A stretch of 64,000 nt of DNA from Vreelandella titanicae BH1 (lineage in GTDB: Bacteria; Pseudomonadota; Gammaproteobacteria; Pseudomonadales; Halomonadaceae): contig NZ_AOPO01000015.1 of assembly GCF_000336575.1 (NCBI RefSeq), positions 1 through 64,000 of the forward strand. Reading direction: 5' to 3'. Both the position numbers and the translations under genes were made by a program. The notes under the pieces were generated by a model that worked only from the letters and a program-made list of their open reading frames with translations, made no database searches and had not been told where the DNA came from. Of the stretch, positions 32,523-40,643 are shown one piece after another. Position 1 is the first letter of the stretch. Every line of letters begins with the position of its first letter.

Positions 32523-33968
32523 TTATAGAAATGCACCAATGCTAATAACTGCACTGATAAAAACAGTCAAAATAAGAAGGAGAGGCCAGATAAATACTAG
32601 CCAACGGTCATAAGAGATACGGCCTATCGCTAGGCCACCGACCACTACGGCAAAGGTCGGGTTTATCAGATTAACCAGGCCGTTGGCTGATTGGTAAGCA
32701 GTTACCACCAAGTCACGTCCCACGTCAGCAAAGTCGCCCAAGGGCGCTAAAATAGGCATGGATAGTACGGCAAGTCCGGATGAGGAGGGTACGAAGAAAC
32801 TCATTCCTACCTCGATCCAGAACATCAAATTGATAAAGGTTAGTTCAGGCAATCCACCTAATGTACTTTCGGCGCTATGCAAGATGGTATCGGCAATCAT
32901 GCCTTGTTCCATGATCACCACGATGCCGCGTGCCAGACCAACGACCAGGGCTACGCCGAGCAGATCGCGGGCGCCGTCGACAAAACTACTGGTCAGCTTT
33001 TTCTCGCCCAGCCGAGCGATGATGCCGATCACAATGGCGGAACCAAAGAAAAGTGCGCCCATCCTAGCCATCCACCAGCCTTGGGACGAGACGCCCCAAA
33101 TCATCGCAATGAAGGTCAGAGCAAAAATAACAAGGGTAATTTTCTGAGTGCCTGAAAGATCAAAATTTTCCAGCTCGTCGTGTCCCTGTAGAAAGAGTTT
33201 GCGGTGTGCATTCTGTTGTCTGGCCACAACGGAGCGAGCAGGATCCAACTTAATGCGTTTGGCGTAGCGCATCACGTAGACTGAACAAATCACCAGCCCG
33301 CCAATCAGCAGCACCAGCCGAAGTACAATTCCATCTGTAAAAGGAATATCCGCTGCGTTAGAGGCAATGACAGTAGCGAAGGGGTTGATGGTGGAGCCCA
33401 GCACACCAATACCAGCGCCGATCAGAATCACGGCGACTCCTGTGATCGCATCATAGCCAGCAGCGATGATGATGGGGATTAGAATGGCATAGAAGGCCAG
33501 AGTCTCTTCTGCCATGCCGTAGGTGGTGCCTCCAAGGGCAAACAGCGTCATCAGGATGGGGATCATCCAGATCTCTCGGCCTTCCAGCCGATGCATCACG
33601 TTACGTATCCCCGTGTCGATTGCGCCGGTAGCATTGATAACGCCTAAGAAGCCACCCAAAAACAGCACAAATAAGGCAACGTCGATGGCATTGGCGGCAT
33701 AGCTGTCGGGATCATAGAAACCCGCCGTGGGGGCCAGCATGATGTCCACAAAACCTTGAGGGTTTGAATCAACCGTTACATAGGTGCCAGGTACTGCAAT
33801 TTCGCGTCCGACCTCTTCGTTCATCGTACGTTCGTATTGCCCGGCAGGAATGATCCAGGTCAGCGCCGCTACAAGAATAATTAGCAGGAAGAGAATTGAG
33901 TAGGCTGTAGGGAACCGTGTCGCTAGATCCTCTTCAGGCTTTGATGGAGTGAGCTTTTCATCTGACAT
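32523..33968 (-). CDS. YfcC-type carrier heading the arginine deiminase operon (probable arginine/ornithine antiporter)
   Basis: A 481-aa membrane protein of the YfcC/DcuC-like family (Pfam PF03606) with about 12 helices. Visible blocks are LTWIIPAGQYER near 40, GGTTYGMAEETLAFYAILIP near 155-174 and SSGLAVLSMPILAPL near 395-409. Family members in ADI operons serve as arginine/ornithine exchangers (ArcD2 type), whereas Pseudomonas uses an APC-family ArcD. The order carrier-arcA-arcB-arcC equals arcDABC. Exchange of arginine for ornithine is inferred from context. CGGAGAC precedes the ATG. Confidence 0.88.
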   Translation of the reverse strand: MSDEKLTPSKPEEDLATRFPTAYSILFLLIILVAALTWIIPAGQYERTMNEEVGREIAVPGTYVTVDSNPQGFVDIMLAPTAGFYDPDSYAANAIDVALFVLFLGGFLGVINATGAIDTGIRNVMHRLEGREIWMIPILMTLFALGGTTYGMAEETLAFYAILIPIIIAAGYDAITGVAVILIGAGIGVLGSTINPFATVIASNAADIPFTDGIVLRLVLLIGGLVICSVYVMRYAKRIKLDPARSVVARQQNAHRKLFLQGHDELENFDLSGTQKITLVIFALTFIAMIWGVSSQGWWMARMGALFFGSAIVIGIIARLGEKKLTSSFVDGARDLLGVALVVGLARGIVVIMEQGMIADTILHSAESTLGGLPELTFINLMFWIEVGMSFFVPSSSGLAVLSMPILAPLGDFADVGRDLVVTAYQSANGLVNLINPTFAVVVGGLAIGRISYDRWLVFIWPLLLILTVFISAVISIGAFL

Positions 33969-34004
33969 GCGTTGTCTCCGACCTATGGTTAAGGAGCAAT
34001 CAAC

Positions 34005-34052
34005 TATATTCAGTGTAGTCCCATTACAATGGCTTGAATTGATTTAGATCAA
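34005..34052 (-). promoter_or_regulatory. FNR/ANR-activated promoter of the arginine deiminase operon
   Basis: 34039-34052 is a perfect FNR/ANR site, TTGAT-TTAG-ATCAA. On the minus strand TACACT at 34017-34012 is a reasonable -10, giving a start near 34005. The box is centred about 40-41 bp upstream of that start, the class II position for FNR-type activation. The Pseudomonas arc operon is controlled by ANR in the same way, so induction by oxygen limitation is expected. Confidence 0.82.
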
Positions 34053-34244
34053 TCACGCAAAAGTGCATGCAGATGCAGCTAATAAATGGCGAAAAATTTA
34101 ATTGGTCGAGCCGTGCTTGCTGCTGTAACTGGTAATGCAGATTTTGAGCTTTGGTATGTTCTGAAGACGAGCTGGTAAGTTTTTCGTAGCTTTAACTATT
34201 ATTATCTTTTACGTTTTTACTTCCTGGCTAGGCGATTCACGGGA

Positions 34245-35489
34245 TTGAACGATACGACAATCGCGCTTTCACGCAGCGGGAAAGTGCTGTACGCGACTGA
34301 CCGAGCGCTAAGGGGTCTTCGTCATCGATGCCCCCGCTTGCTGGACAGTCAGAATGGTAGGTTGGATCTCGGCCAAGACGGCATCAGGATGACCTCAGTG
34401 AGTTTCACTGAATTCATCGAAAAAGTGATTCCCGGCGTGCGCTGTGAGCCAGTGATGGAGCAGAAGCTGATCGGCTAATTCTCATTCTGCCCAATGCCTC
34501 TCCAGCGGCGCCTGCCAAGAGGTTGATCCAGCCGCAACGGAGCATCGGTTTCGAAGATATCATCGGCGAAAGTCACATCATGCTGGAAACTTGTGTGACC
34601 GCACGAAAGATGGCGCAGAGTGGTGCCCCCCATCCTGATCGAGGGCGAGACGCGGGTAGGCAAGGAGCTGTTCGCGCGTGCTATCCACAACGAATTGCCA
34701 CGCTCGGGTTCGTTCGTCCCGATTAACTGTGGCGCGATGTCCCGTGAATTGATGGCCAGTGAGCTGTTCGGTTATGAAAAGGGGGCTTTTACCGGTGCGG
34801 ATCGCTCGTCTGCCGGCAAGATCGAGGTGGCAGATTGTGGCACTCTATGCCTTGACGAAATCGGCGAATTGCCGCCCGGTATGCAGCCGTATCTGTTACG
34901 GGTACTGGACGACGGTATCGTCTACCGTATCGGCAGCCATCAGGAAAAGCGGGTAGCCATCGGTCTGGTATCGATGACCAACCGCAACCTGGCCAATGAA
35001 GTGGAAAAGGGCACCTTTCGTCAGGATCTGTTTTATCGCATTGCTACGCTGCGCTTGAGGGTTCCGCCTCTGCGCGAGCGGGGAGACGACGTGCTGTTGA
35101 TCGCCGAGCAGCTGTGCAGAACGCTTGCCATGCAACGGGGAACAACCCCCGTTTCACTGTCGAGCGAGGCCCAGGACTGCTTGAGTCATTACCATTGGCC
35201 CGGAAACGTGCGCGAGCTGCGCAATGTTCTGGAAATGTCGATGCTAATGGCTTCGGGGAAATGCATTGAATGGCACGACTTACCCGAGGAGGTTCGTATG
35301 AACCAAGAGGCCCCTTCAGCGACGAATAGGCTAGAATATACGTCGACTTCTGATCTCAGGACAACGGAAGAGCTTCTCATCAAAGAAACAATAGCGCGCC
35401 AAGGAGGTAACTTGACCCAAGCGGCAAAGCAACTCGGCATTGCCCGATCCACGCTCTACAGCCGGTTGGCTAAAGAGGCGAAACGGTAG
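34245..35489 (+). pseudogene. Broken sigma-54-dependent activator (NtrC/Fis type)
   Basis: Three segments in two frames make one gene. 34245-34478 has a PAS-like stretch (TIALSRSGKVLYATDRALRG). About 34448-34626, in another frame, encodes ILILPNAS to GFEDIIGESHIMLETC. 34620-35489 carries the AAA+ domain with Walker A GETRVGKE, the sigma-54 contact motif GAFTGA, Walker B LDEIGELPP, and a C-terminal Fis helix-turn-helix (NLTQAAKQLGIARSTLYSR). The second break is one extra C in a C6 run (34626-34631); the first lies between 34445 and 34476. No sensory domain of normal length remains. It is divergent from the arc operon. It is a pseudogene unless the shifts are sequencing errors. Confidence 0.8.
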
Positions 35490-35767
35490 CGGTAGTAGCC
35501 CTGATTTGACGAAGCCACATTACCAGATTCGTTTGATAATAGACGCTCTTTATCTTCCCGGTGTGAACTCGTTCTAACCGCCAGCTTGCTTTGTTTTATG
35601 CGCCCAGAAGAGAGCAATGCAACAATATATGTTGACTTTTAGTGAATGAAGAAGGCATTGCAATGGTGCGTCATTGGCGGCAAACGCGATAAGTCCAAAG
35701 CATTAAACGCTACCGCTGCGATCTCTTGGATGTTCGACAATCACAATACCATCGAGATTATGCCGAT

Positions 35768-36232
35768 ATGCCCTTAATCGACATCCGCACTGCACTCGTA
35801 ACCGATTTGACAGACATTCAGTCCTGCGCTCGTTTGGCCTATTCAAAGTACATCAGTCGCATTGGTCGTGAACCTGCGCCCATGCATGCAGACTACGCAA
35901 GCCTAGTCGGCTACGGCTACATAGATGTTGCTATCCTTGATTCACATTTTGTGGGCTATGTTGTGTTCTACCCCGAAGGCGATCATTTTCACCTCGAAAA
36001 CGTTGCCATACTACCCGAGTATGGTGGCCTCGGCATTGGGAAGCGATTGATCGATCACGTGGAATGTTCAGCCGAGGAAAAGGGATACGAAGCCGTGGAA
36101 CTTTATACGAATGAAGCCATGATAGAAAATCTCGCCATGTACCCCAAACTAGGATACGTCAGGGGCGAGTGTCGGCATGAAGCGGGGTTTAATCGAGTGT
36201 ATTTCCGAAAGCAGCTAAAGTTAAATGGCTGA
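35768..36232 (+). CDS. GNAT-family N-acetyltransferase
   Basis: A 154-aa acetyl-CoA-dependent acetyltransferase. The acetyl-CoA pyrophosphate loop is in VAILPEYGGLGIGKRLIDHV (the R/Q-x-x-G-x-G/A motif A, here YGGLGIG). Motif B contains YPKLGYVRGE near the C-terminus. ATG 35768 starts the conserved fold (PLIDIRTALVTDL); a TTG at 35726 would add 14 residues. Substrate unknown. The 278 nt before it, after the broken activator, hold no gene that I can see. Confidence 0.85.
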   Translation: MPLIDIRTALVTDLTDIQSCARLAYSKYISRIGREPAPMHADYASLVGYGYIDVAILDSHFVGYVVFYPEGDHFHLENVAILPEYGGLGIGKRLIDHVECSAEEKGYEAVELYTNEAMIENLAMYPKLGYVRGECRHEAGFNRVYFRKQLKLNG

Positions 36233-36297
36233 CAAGAAGAGCTTTCCTAGTTGGGTCGATTCAGTTAAAACGTCACTCTTGAGTTCATCACCGTATT

Positions 36298-36325
36298 GGA
36301 GATTGGAGATTGGAGATTGGTGATT
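36298..36325 (+). repeat. Three-and-a-half GGAGATT repeats over a ribosome-binding site
   Basis: Three perfect GGAGATT units (36298-36318) and one imperfect GGTGATT (36319-36325) precede the DUF523 gene. Each unit holds a GGAG Shine-Dalgarno and ends in TTG, and the 7-bp period places successive TTGs in different frames. Confidence 0.8.
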
Positions 36326-36816
36326 TGAGAAAAGTATTAATGAGCGCCTGTCTCTTGGGTAAACAGGTTCGCTATGATGGTGGCGCCCTTTCCGTGGATG
36401 ATCAGATCGTTGAGCAGTGGCGTTCTGAAGGCCGAATCGTTTCTGTTTGCCCCGAAGTTGAGGCGGGGATGAGTATTCCCAGGCCGCCCGCGGAGATTTT
36501 CCAAGGCAGTGGTAAGGGTGTTTTAAACGGTGAGGTCGATGTTATCGAAAACGATGGAGGCAAGGTGACCAATGAATTTTTAGCAGGTGCCTCTATCGCT
36601 TTGAACCTGTGCCGTAAATTCGCTATCGATATCGCAGTGCTTGCTGAGTTCAGTCCTTCATGCGGAAGCACCGCTATTTATGACGGCAGTTTCTCTGGTA
36701 AAAAAGTACCGGGTATGGGAGTAACAGCCGCACTGCTTCGGGAACATGGTGTGCACGTGTTTAGTCAGTATGAAATAGCCCAAGCTAACACTGCACTTCT
36801 TGCTACAAGTTCGTGA
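36325..36816 (+). CDS. DUF523 family protein
   Basis: A 163-aa protein of the DUF523 (YbbK-like) family, with the N-terminal KVLMSACLLGKQVRYDGG and VCPEVEAGMSIPRPPAEI followed by AEFSPSCGSTAIYDGSFSGKKVPGMG. The conserved cysteines (in ACLLG, VCPE and SPSCG) suggest a metal or redox centre, but function is not known. The probable start is TTG 36325 with GGAG 9 nt upstream; TTG 36310 or ATG 36340 are alternatives. It overlaps or abuts the GNAT gene downstream. Confidence 0.85.
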   Translation: MRKVLMSACLLGKQVRYDGGALSVDDQIVEQWRSEGRIVSVCPEVEAGMSIPRPPAEIFQGSGKGVLNGEVDVIENDGGKVTNEFLAGASIALNLCRKFAIDIAVLAEFSPSCGSTAIYDGSFSGKKVPGMGVTAALLREHGVHVFSQYEIAQANTALLATSS

Positions 36817-36839
36817 AAGCAGCATTAGGATATCGAGAT

Positions 36840-37265
36840 ATGACGCCTATTATTCGGTCTACTAACGACAAGGCGTTCGCGGAAAAATTAATTCGCCAAA
36901 ATATGTCTGCTTACTACGAACAGTTGGATATGCGCTGGAATACAGCCCTGTTTGATAAACAATGGGATGAGTTAAACAGTTACGAATTAGTTATTAACGC
37001 TAGCCCAGTAGGGTTGTTATGCATAAATCACGATGAAGCCGCTTACTATATTCGAGAGCTACAAATTGATCAGAAGTGGCAGCGCCAAGGCTTAGGTACA
37101 GCGGCAATCCGCCACACGAAGGAAATCGCCCAACAGTCGGGCATCCGCTTACTTCGGCTGCGTGTGTTTTGTATCAACCCAGCAATAGCGCTATACGAGC
37201 GTATGGGGTTTCGCGTGCATAAAACAGAGGGTGGGACTCACTATATGGAGCGGAGCATACTCTAA
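36840..37265 (+). CDS. GNAT-family N-acetyltransferase
   Basis: A 141-aa acetyltransferase. Motif A is in IRELQIDQKWQRQGLGTAAI with the QRQGLG acetyl-CoA loop, and motif B is NPAIALYERMGFRVH. AGGA 9 nt upstream favours ATG 36840; a GTG at 36813 would overlap the DUF523 stop. It follows DUF523 closely and is likely co-transcribed. Substrate unknown; the family acts on amines of small molecules or proteins. Confidence 0.87.
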   Translation: MTPIIRSTNDKAFAEKLIRQNMSAYYEQLDMRWNTALFDKQWDELNSYELVINASPVGLLCINHDEAAYYIRELQIDQKWQRQGLGTAAIRHTKEIAQQSGIRLLRLRVFCINPAIALYERMGFRVHKTEGGTHYMERSIL

Positions 37266-37392
37266 CCCGTTAAATTAATGGGGCTTTACTGTTAAGTACT
37301 ACAAGAGATTGCGCCGGTGCTGCTGCTGGAACCTACCGACGCTCGCTTTACTTTTTTAGGTTGGATGACGGGGTAGTTTGCCGATTTTTGTA

Positions 37393-38031
37393 TTAATAAC
37401 CTACCGTAAAGGCTTTCTGAATATGCTGGGGCGTCTCTGCTTCATCAAGCATCGCTACCGCGAAATCCTCCATTGAAATGCGAGATTCTCCGTTATTGTC
37501 CACGACGAGGGTATCGGTGCCAAGACGATATCGTCCCGTACGCTCTCCAGGCATGAGCATGGCGGCAGGGGAGAAGTAAGTCCACGCTGTGCTGGTTTCA
37601 CCCAAGCAGAGTTCATACTGAGCTTGGCATGCCTTGGCAATTTCTAGCGCAGAGGCAGGAAGGAAATCGGGGGCTGTTAAGACCGTATCACCGGCGCGCC
37701 CGGGGATTAGCAATCGTGCGGCTCCGCCTACCAAGAGCACTCGCTGACCCGGAAGGGCACTCGCCATTAGAGAACGGGTTAGCGCCACCAGCGTCGCTTC
37801 TTTTCCATCGGGTGGGCGAACGGCGCTGATCAGCACGTCTTGTCCTTGAATAACATGAGCTAGCTGGTGTGAGTCCGCTATATCCGCGACACAGCGGCTG
37901 GCTTCAGCGGGCAGTTTGTTAAGCTGACTCTCTGTTCTCACCACGCCGGTTACGTTATGACCACGTGCTAATGCTTCATTCATAATGCGTTTGCCAACGT
38001 CGCCAGCGGCACCAAATATTGCAATTTTCAT
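37393..38031 (-). CDS. NAD(P)H-binding oxidoreductase (atypical SDR, NmrA-like)
   Basis: A 212-aa protein with one Rossmann domain: IAIFGAAGDVGKRIMNEALARGHNV (GAAGDVG at residues 7-13), then VTGVVRTESQ. The atypical SDR family includes putative flavin or NADPH-dependent reductases and redox sensors. No Tyr-X3-Lys pair is obvious. It lies 21 nt after the EamA transporter on the same strand and shares the MarR-controlled promoter. GAGAG is a weak ribosome site. Confidence 0.82.
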   Translation of the reverse strand: MKIAIFGAAGDVGKRIMNEALARGHNVTGVVRTESQLNKLPAEASRCVADIADSHQLAHVIQGQDVLISAVRPPDGKEATLVALTRSLMASALPGQRVLLVGGAARLLIPGRAGDTVLTAPDFLPASALEIAKACQAQYELCLGETSTAWTYFSPAAMLMPGERTGRYRLGTDTLVVDNNGESRISMEDFAVAMLDEAETPQHIQKAFTVGY

Positions 38032-38052
38032 GATATATCTCTCTTGGGTTCA

Positions 38053-38994
38053 TTAGTTAAGTTGTTTGGCTTTGCCAATGTTGAGCAGGGTAATTCCGGC
38101 TCCAATTAATAGGGTGCCAAGCAGTAAGCCTTCGGGAGCGGTTTCTCCTTGTAGCAATATGGCGACCGGAACGCCCACCACGGCGCCGACGGAACCCAAT
38201 AGGCTCAGAAACACCGGGCCGCCGCTTTTCTGTAGCAGGAAGAGCAGTAAGAACTGGCCTGCGAAGACCATCGCCTGGAGTGCCATCAGCAAGAACGGCA
38301 GGGGACGTTCTGTCGGAACGTTCAGTGAGAAGCCAGGCAGAAACCCCACGCTGAGGAGAATGATGGCCGCTGCGATAAGCATCCCCGGCGCCAACGCATC
38401 GCTGGATACGCCTTCTGGCCAGCGTAAGGTTCGGTAGATGTTGCCGATAGCCAGCAGAACGGGACCAATTAAAGCGAGGAGAATCCAGAGGTAATTGGCA
38501 TCCGGCGCCGAAAGCTTATGGAAGGCCAGGGTGACGGCCCCCGCGAGGGCTGATATAACCCCCGCCGCACGCAACACCTGAAACCGCTCCATTTTTAACG
38601 CTAATGCGCCGATGTAGGTGAGTAGCGGTGGCAGAGTGATGATTAATGCCACGAACCCCGCACCCACATGGGGGATAGCTGAGAAAAAAAGCAGGTTGGC
38701 ACCCGCTACGCCCAGCAGACCTGAAATAGCGTAATACTCAACGGTGCGAACGTTAACCGGCGGCAGATTGCCGCGGAAGGCCGCGAGAACCAATAGAATA
38801 AGCGCCGCTCCTGAAATTGACCAAAACAGAAAAGCGAGTGCCGGTAGCTGAATGTCACCGGCAAGTTTTGCCAAATTAGTCGATAGACCCAGCAAGGCTC
38901 CGCCGGATAACAGATACACCAGTGGGGCAAGCCAAGCTCTTTTGCGTGAGTGTGTGCGGGTAGTGCTTAATGATGTCATTCGCGTAGTTCTCAT
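38053..38994 (-). CDS. EamA/DMT-family transporter
   Basis: A 313-aa inner-membrane protein with about ten helices in two EamA repeats (about 30-160 and 175-305), a drug/metabolite exporter layout. Hydrophobic segments begin WLAPLVYLLSGGALLGLSTN and end LLLGTLLIGAGITLLNIGKA. Starts at 38994 or 38979 are both possible; the open frame to 39177 would run through the regulator's promoter and is unlikely. It diverges from a MarR gene, with twin operators between, and probably exports a toxic compound sensed by MarR (inference). Confidence 0.87.
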   Translation of the reverse strand: MRTTRMTSLSTTRTHSRKRAWLAPLVYLLSGGALLGLSTNLAKLAGDIQLPALAFLFWSISGAALILLVLAAFRGNLPPVNVRTVEYYAISGLLGVAGANLLFFSAIPHVGAGFVALIITLPPLLTYIGALALKMERFQVLRAAGVISALAGAVTLAFHKLSAPDANYLWILLALIGPVLLAIGNIYRTLRWPEGVSSDALAPGMLIAAAIILLSVGFLPGFSLNVPTERPLPFLLMALQAMVFAGQFLLLFLLQKSGGPVFLSLLGSVGAVVGVPVAILLQGETAPEGLLLGTLLIGAGITLLNIGKAKQLN

Positions 38995-39012
38995 TGGTAC
39001 CGTTTCGAAGTG

Positions 39013-39054
39013 TCTTGATATCAAGATATGTGTGATTAATCTTGACGTCAAGAT
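39013..39054. promoter_or_regulatory. Twin MarR-type operators over the divergent EamA promoter
   Basis: Two perfect palindromes, TCTTGATATCAAGA (39013-39026) and ATCTTGACGTCAAGAT (39039-39054), have centres 27 bp apart and share TCTTGAYRTCAAGA. On the minus strand TTGACG (39051-39046) and TATCTT (39028-39023) form a 17-bp-spaced promoter for the EamA gene, each box inside one palindrome. Such sites fit dimeric MarR repressors. Confidence 0.8.
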
Positions 39055-39075
39055 AATTAAGCGCAAAATACACTC

Positions 39076-39564
39076 ATGGATCATGTAGACAACATTCTCA
39101 AACAGTGGCGGCAGGAGCGGCCTGACCTCGATGTAGCGCCGATGGCTACCATCGGGCGGGTCAAACGGCTGAATCACACCTTAATGCGCGCAATGGAGAA
39201 GACCTGGGCGAAATACGGTCTGACTGACGCGAGCTTTGACGTTCTGGCAACTCTTCGCCGTGAGGGGGCGCCCTACGCGCTATCACCGGGGGATTTGATG
39301 GCATCCACCATGGTGACTTCAGGCACCATGACTCACCGCATCAATCAACTGGAAAAGGCGGGTTTGATCAAGCGGGTCAAAAACCCCGACGATGGTCGTG
39401 GTTTTCTCATCTCTCTTTCCCAGCGTGGATTCGAGTTAATCGATGAAGCCGTTGCTGCTCATGTGGAAACCCAGGCGCAGCTGGTGAGCGGCCTAACTGA
39501 AGAGCAACGAGCGCAACTCGATGAGCTGCTTAAGCAGTTCTTGGCGGGATTGGAGCAGGAGTGA
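39076..39564 (+). CDS. MarR-family transcriptional regulator
   Basis: A 162-aa winged-helix regulator. The recognition region is LSPGDLMASTMVTSGTMTHRINQLEKAGLI, followed by the wing KNPDDGRGFLISLSQRG. Long N- and C-terminal helices provide dimerisation. The gene starts 22 nt after the second palindrome, so it is probably autoregulated and represses the divergent EamA-oxidoreductase operon until a small-molecule ligand binds (inference). No clear Shine-Dalgarno is seen; the start may be used with a short leader. Confidence 0.92.
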   Translation: MDHVDNILKQWRQERPDLDVAPMATIGRVKRLNHTLMRAMEKTWAKYGLTDASFDVLATLRREGAPYALSPGDLMASTMVTSGTMTHRINQLEKAGLIKRVKNPDDGRGFLISLSQRGFELIDEAVAAHVETQAQLVSGLTEEQRAQLDELLKQFLAGLEQE

Positions 39565-39583
39565 TGTGTGTCGTAGCGGCAAC

Positions 39584-39742
39584 TTAGCCACTATTGAAAA
39601 GAGTCACGCCTAGACTTTGTTCCATCTCGCTTAAACACTTGAATACGTTGGCATGGCTGATACACAGCGCTCGGCTGGCGCCGGATAGCGCCCCCACCTC
39701 TGCAATCGCTAGATCGTCCCACCTTATTTGCTGTTCATTCAT
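39584..39742 (-). pseudogene. LysR regulator remnant (N-terminal HTH only)
   Basis: A 52-codon fragment from ATG 39742. It carries a LysR-like start and helix-turn-helix (WDDLAIAEVGALSGASRALC and SHANVFKCLSEMEQSLGVTLF) but ends at once in a stop. A few residues expected between WDDL and the AEVGALSG segment are missing. No effector domain follows; downstream DNA on the minus strand does not resume LysR similarity. It is divergent from the oxidoreductase at 39831, the usual place of a LysR regulator. Confidence 0.7.
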
Positions 39743-39830
39743 GCAAACTGAGTTGTCATTTTCCGCGAATGTTTGAGCGTATTTGAACAGGTTAGTCTGT
39801 CGTTGAACCAATCAATAGGGGAAGCGCAGA

Positions 39831-40586
39831 ATGAATGTGTTGATCGTCTTGGCTCATCCTGAACGCAAGTCGTTTAATGGCGGCTTAGTGGATGGGGCGG
39901 TAGAACAACTGGTGGGCGAGGGGCATACAGTGGAAGTGGATGATCTCTATGCTGAGCAGTTTGATCCGGTGGAGCGCCCTGAGCAATATCCGCATAGCGC
40001 CGTGGCGTCGGACTACTTCTATCCCCTCAATGAGCAGCGGGCTCACTACGAGAAAAACACATTACCGCAGGATGTCCAGCGGGAGTTGGCGCGGTTGGAG
40101 TGGGCTGACTTGGTGATCTTCCAGTTTCCCTTATGGTGGCACGCCCAGCCTGCCATTTTGAAAGGCTGGTTTGATCGGGTGTTGGTGTATGGCGGGCGCT
40201 ATACAAGCCGCATGCGTTACGACAGAGGCTACTATCGCGGTAGGAAGGCGATGCTATCAGTCACCACGGGCTCACCGGAGAAAGCATTTCAGCCTTTTGG
40301 CCGAGCTGGCAATATGGTGCACTGGCTGTGGCCCATACACGCATCGTTGTATTATGTTGGCTTTGACGTGCTGGCGCCTCAGGTGGGTTACGGCATTCAA
40401 GGTGGCGGTATTCGTTACCAAGAGGAAGCTGACATCATTGGTCACCTAGAGGCCTGCAAAGCGGCCTTGGTAGCTCGTCTGAGAAACTTGGACAGCGAAC
40501 TGCCCATCCCCTTTACCGGATGGGATGACTGGGACGAAGATGGCGTTTTACGCCAAACAAACCCGCTGAGATGGCGGCTAGGCTGA
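39831..40586 (+). CDS. NAD(P)H-dependent oxidoreductase, flavodoxin-like fold (NQO1/MdaB type)
   Basis: A 251-aa FMN/FAD quinone reductase-like protein. MNVLIVLAHPERKSFNG begins the flavodoxin-like fold; the flavin loop is in FQFPLWWHAQPAILKGWFDRV (about 97-117) and VTTGSPEKAFQPFG follows. The family performs two-electron reduction of quinones, or modulates KefC-type potassium channels. GGGGAAG precedes the ATG. The LysR fragment upstream is probably the remains of its regulator. Confidence 0.88.
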   Translation: MNVLIVLAHPERKSFNGGLVDGAVEQLVGEGHTVEVDDLYAEQFDPVERPEQYPHSAVASDYFYPLNEQRAHYEKNTLPQDVQRELARLEWADLVIFQFPLWWHAQPAILKGWFDRVLVYGGRYTSRMRYDRGYYRGRKAMLSVTTGSPEKAFQPFGRAGNMVHWLWPIHASLYYVGFDVLAPQVGYGIQGGGIRYQEEADIIGHLEACKAALVARLRNLDSELPIPFTGWDDWDEDGVLRQTNPLRWRLG

Positions 40587-40643
40587 GCTCGTGTAGACTC
40601 TTACTGTCTATAAAACAGATCAGCAAAAGGCCCAATCAGCGCC

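Noticed and set aside
39584..39811. 75-codon frame as an intact small regulator
   Set aside because: The LysR similarity begins only at ATG 39742 and is truncated within the DNA-binding domain.
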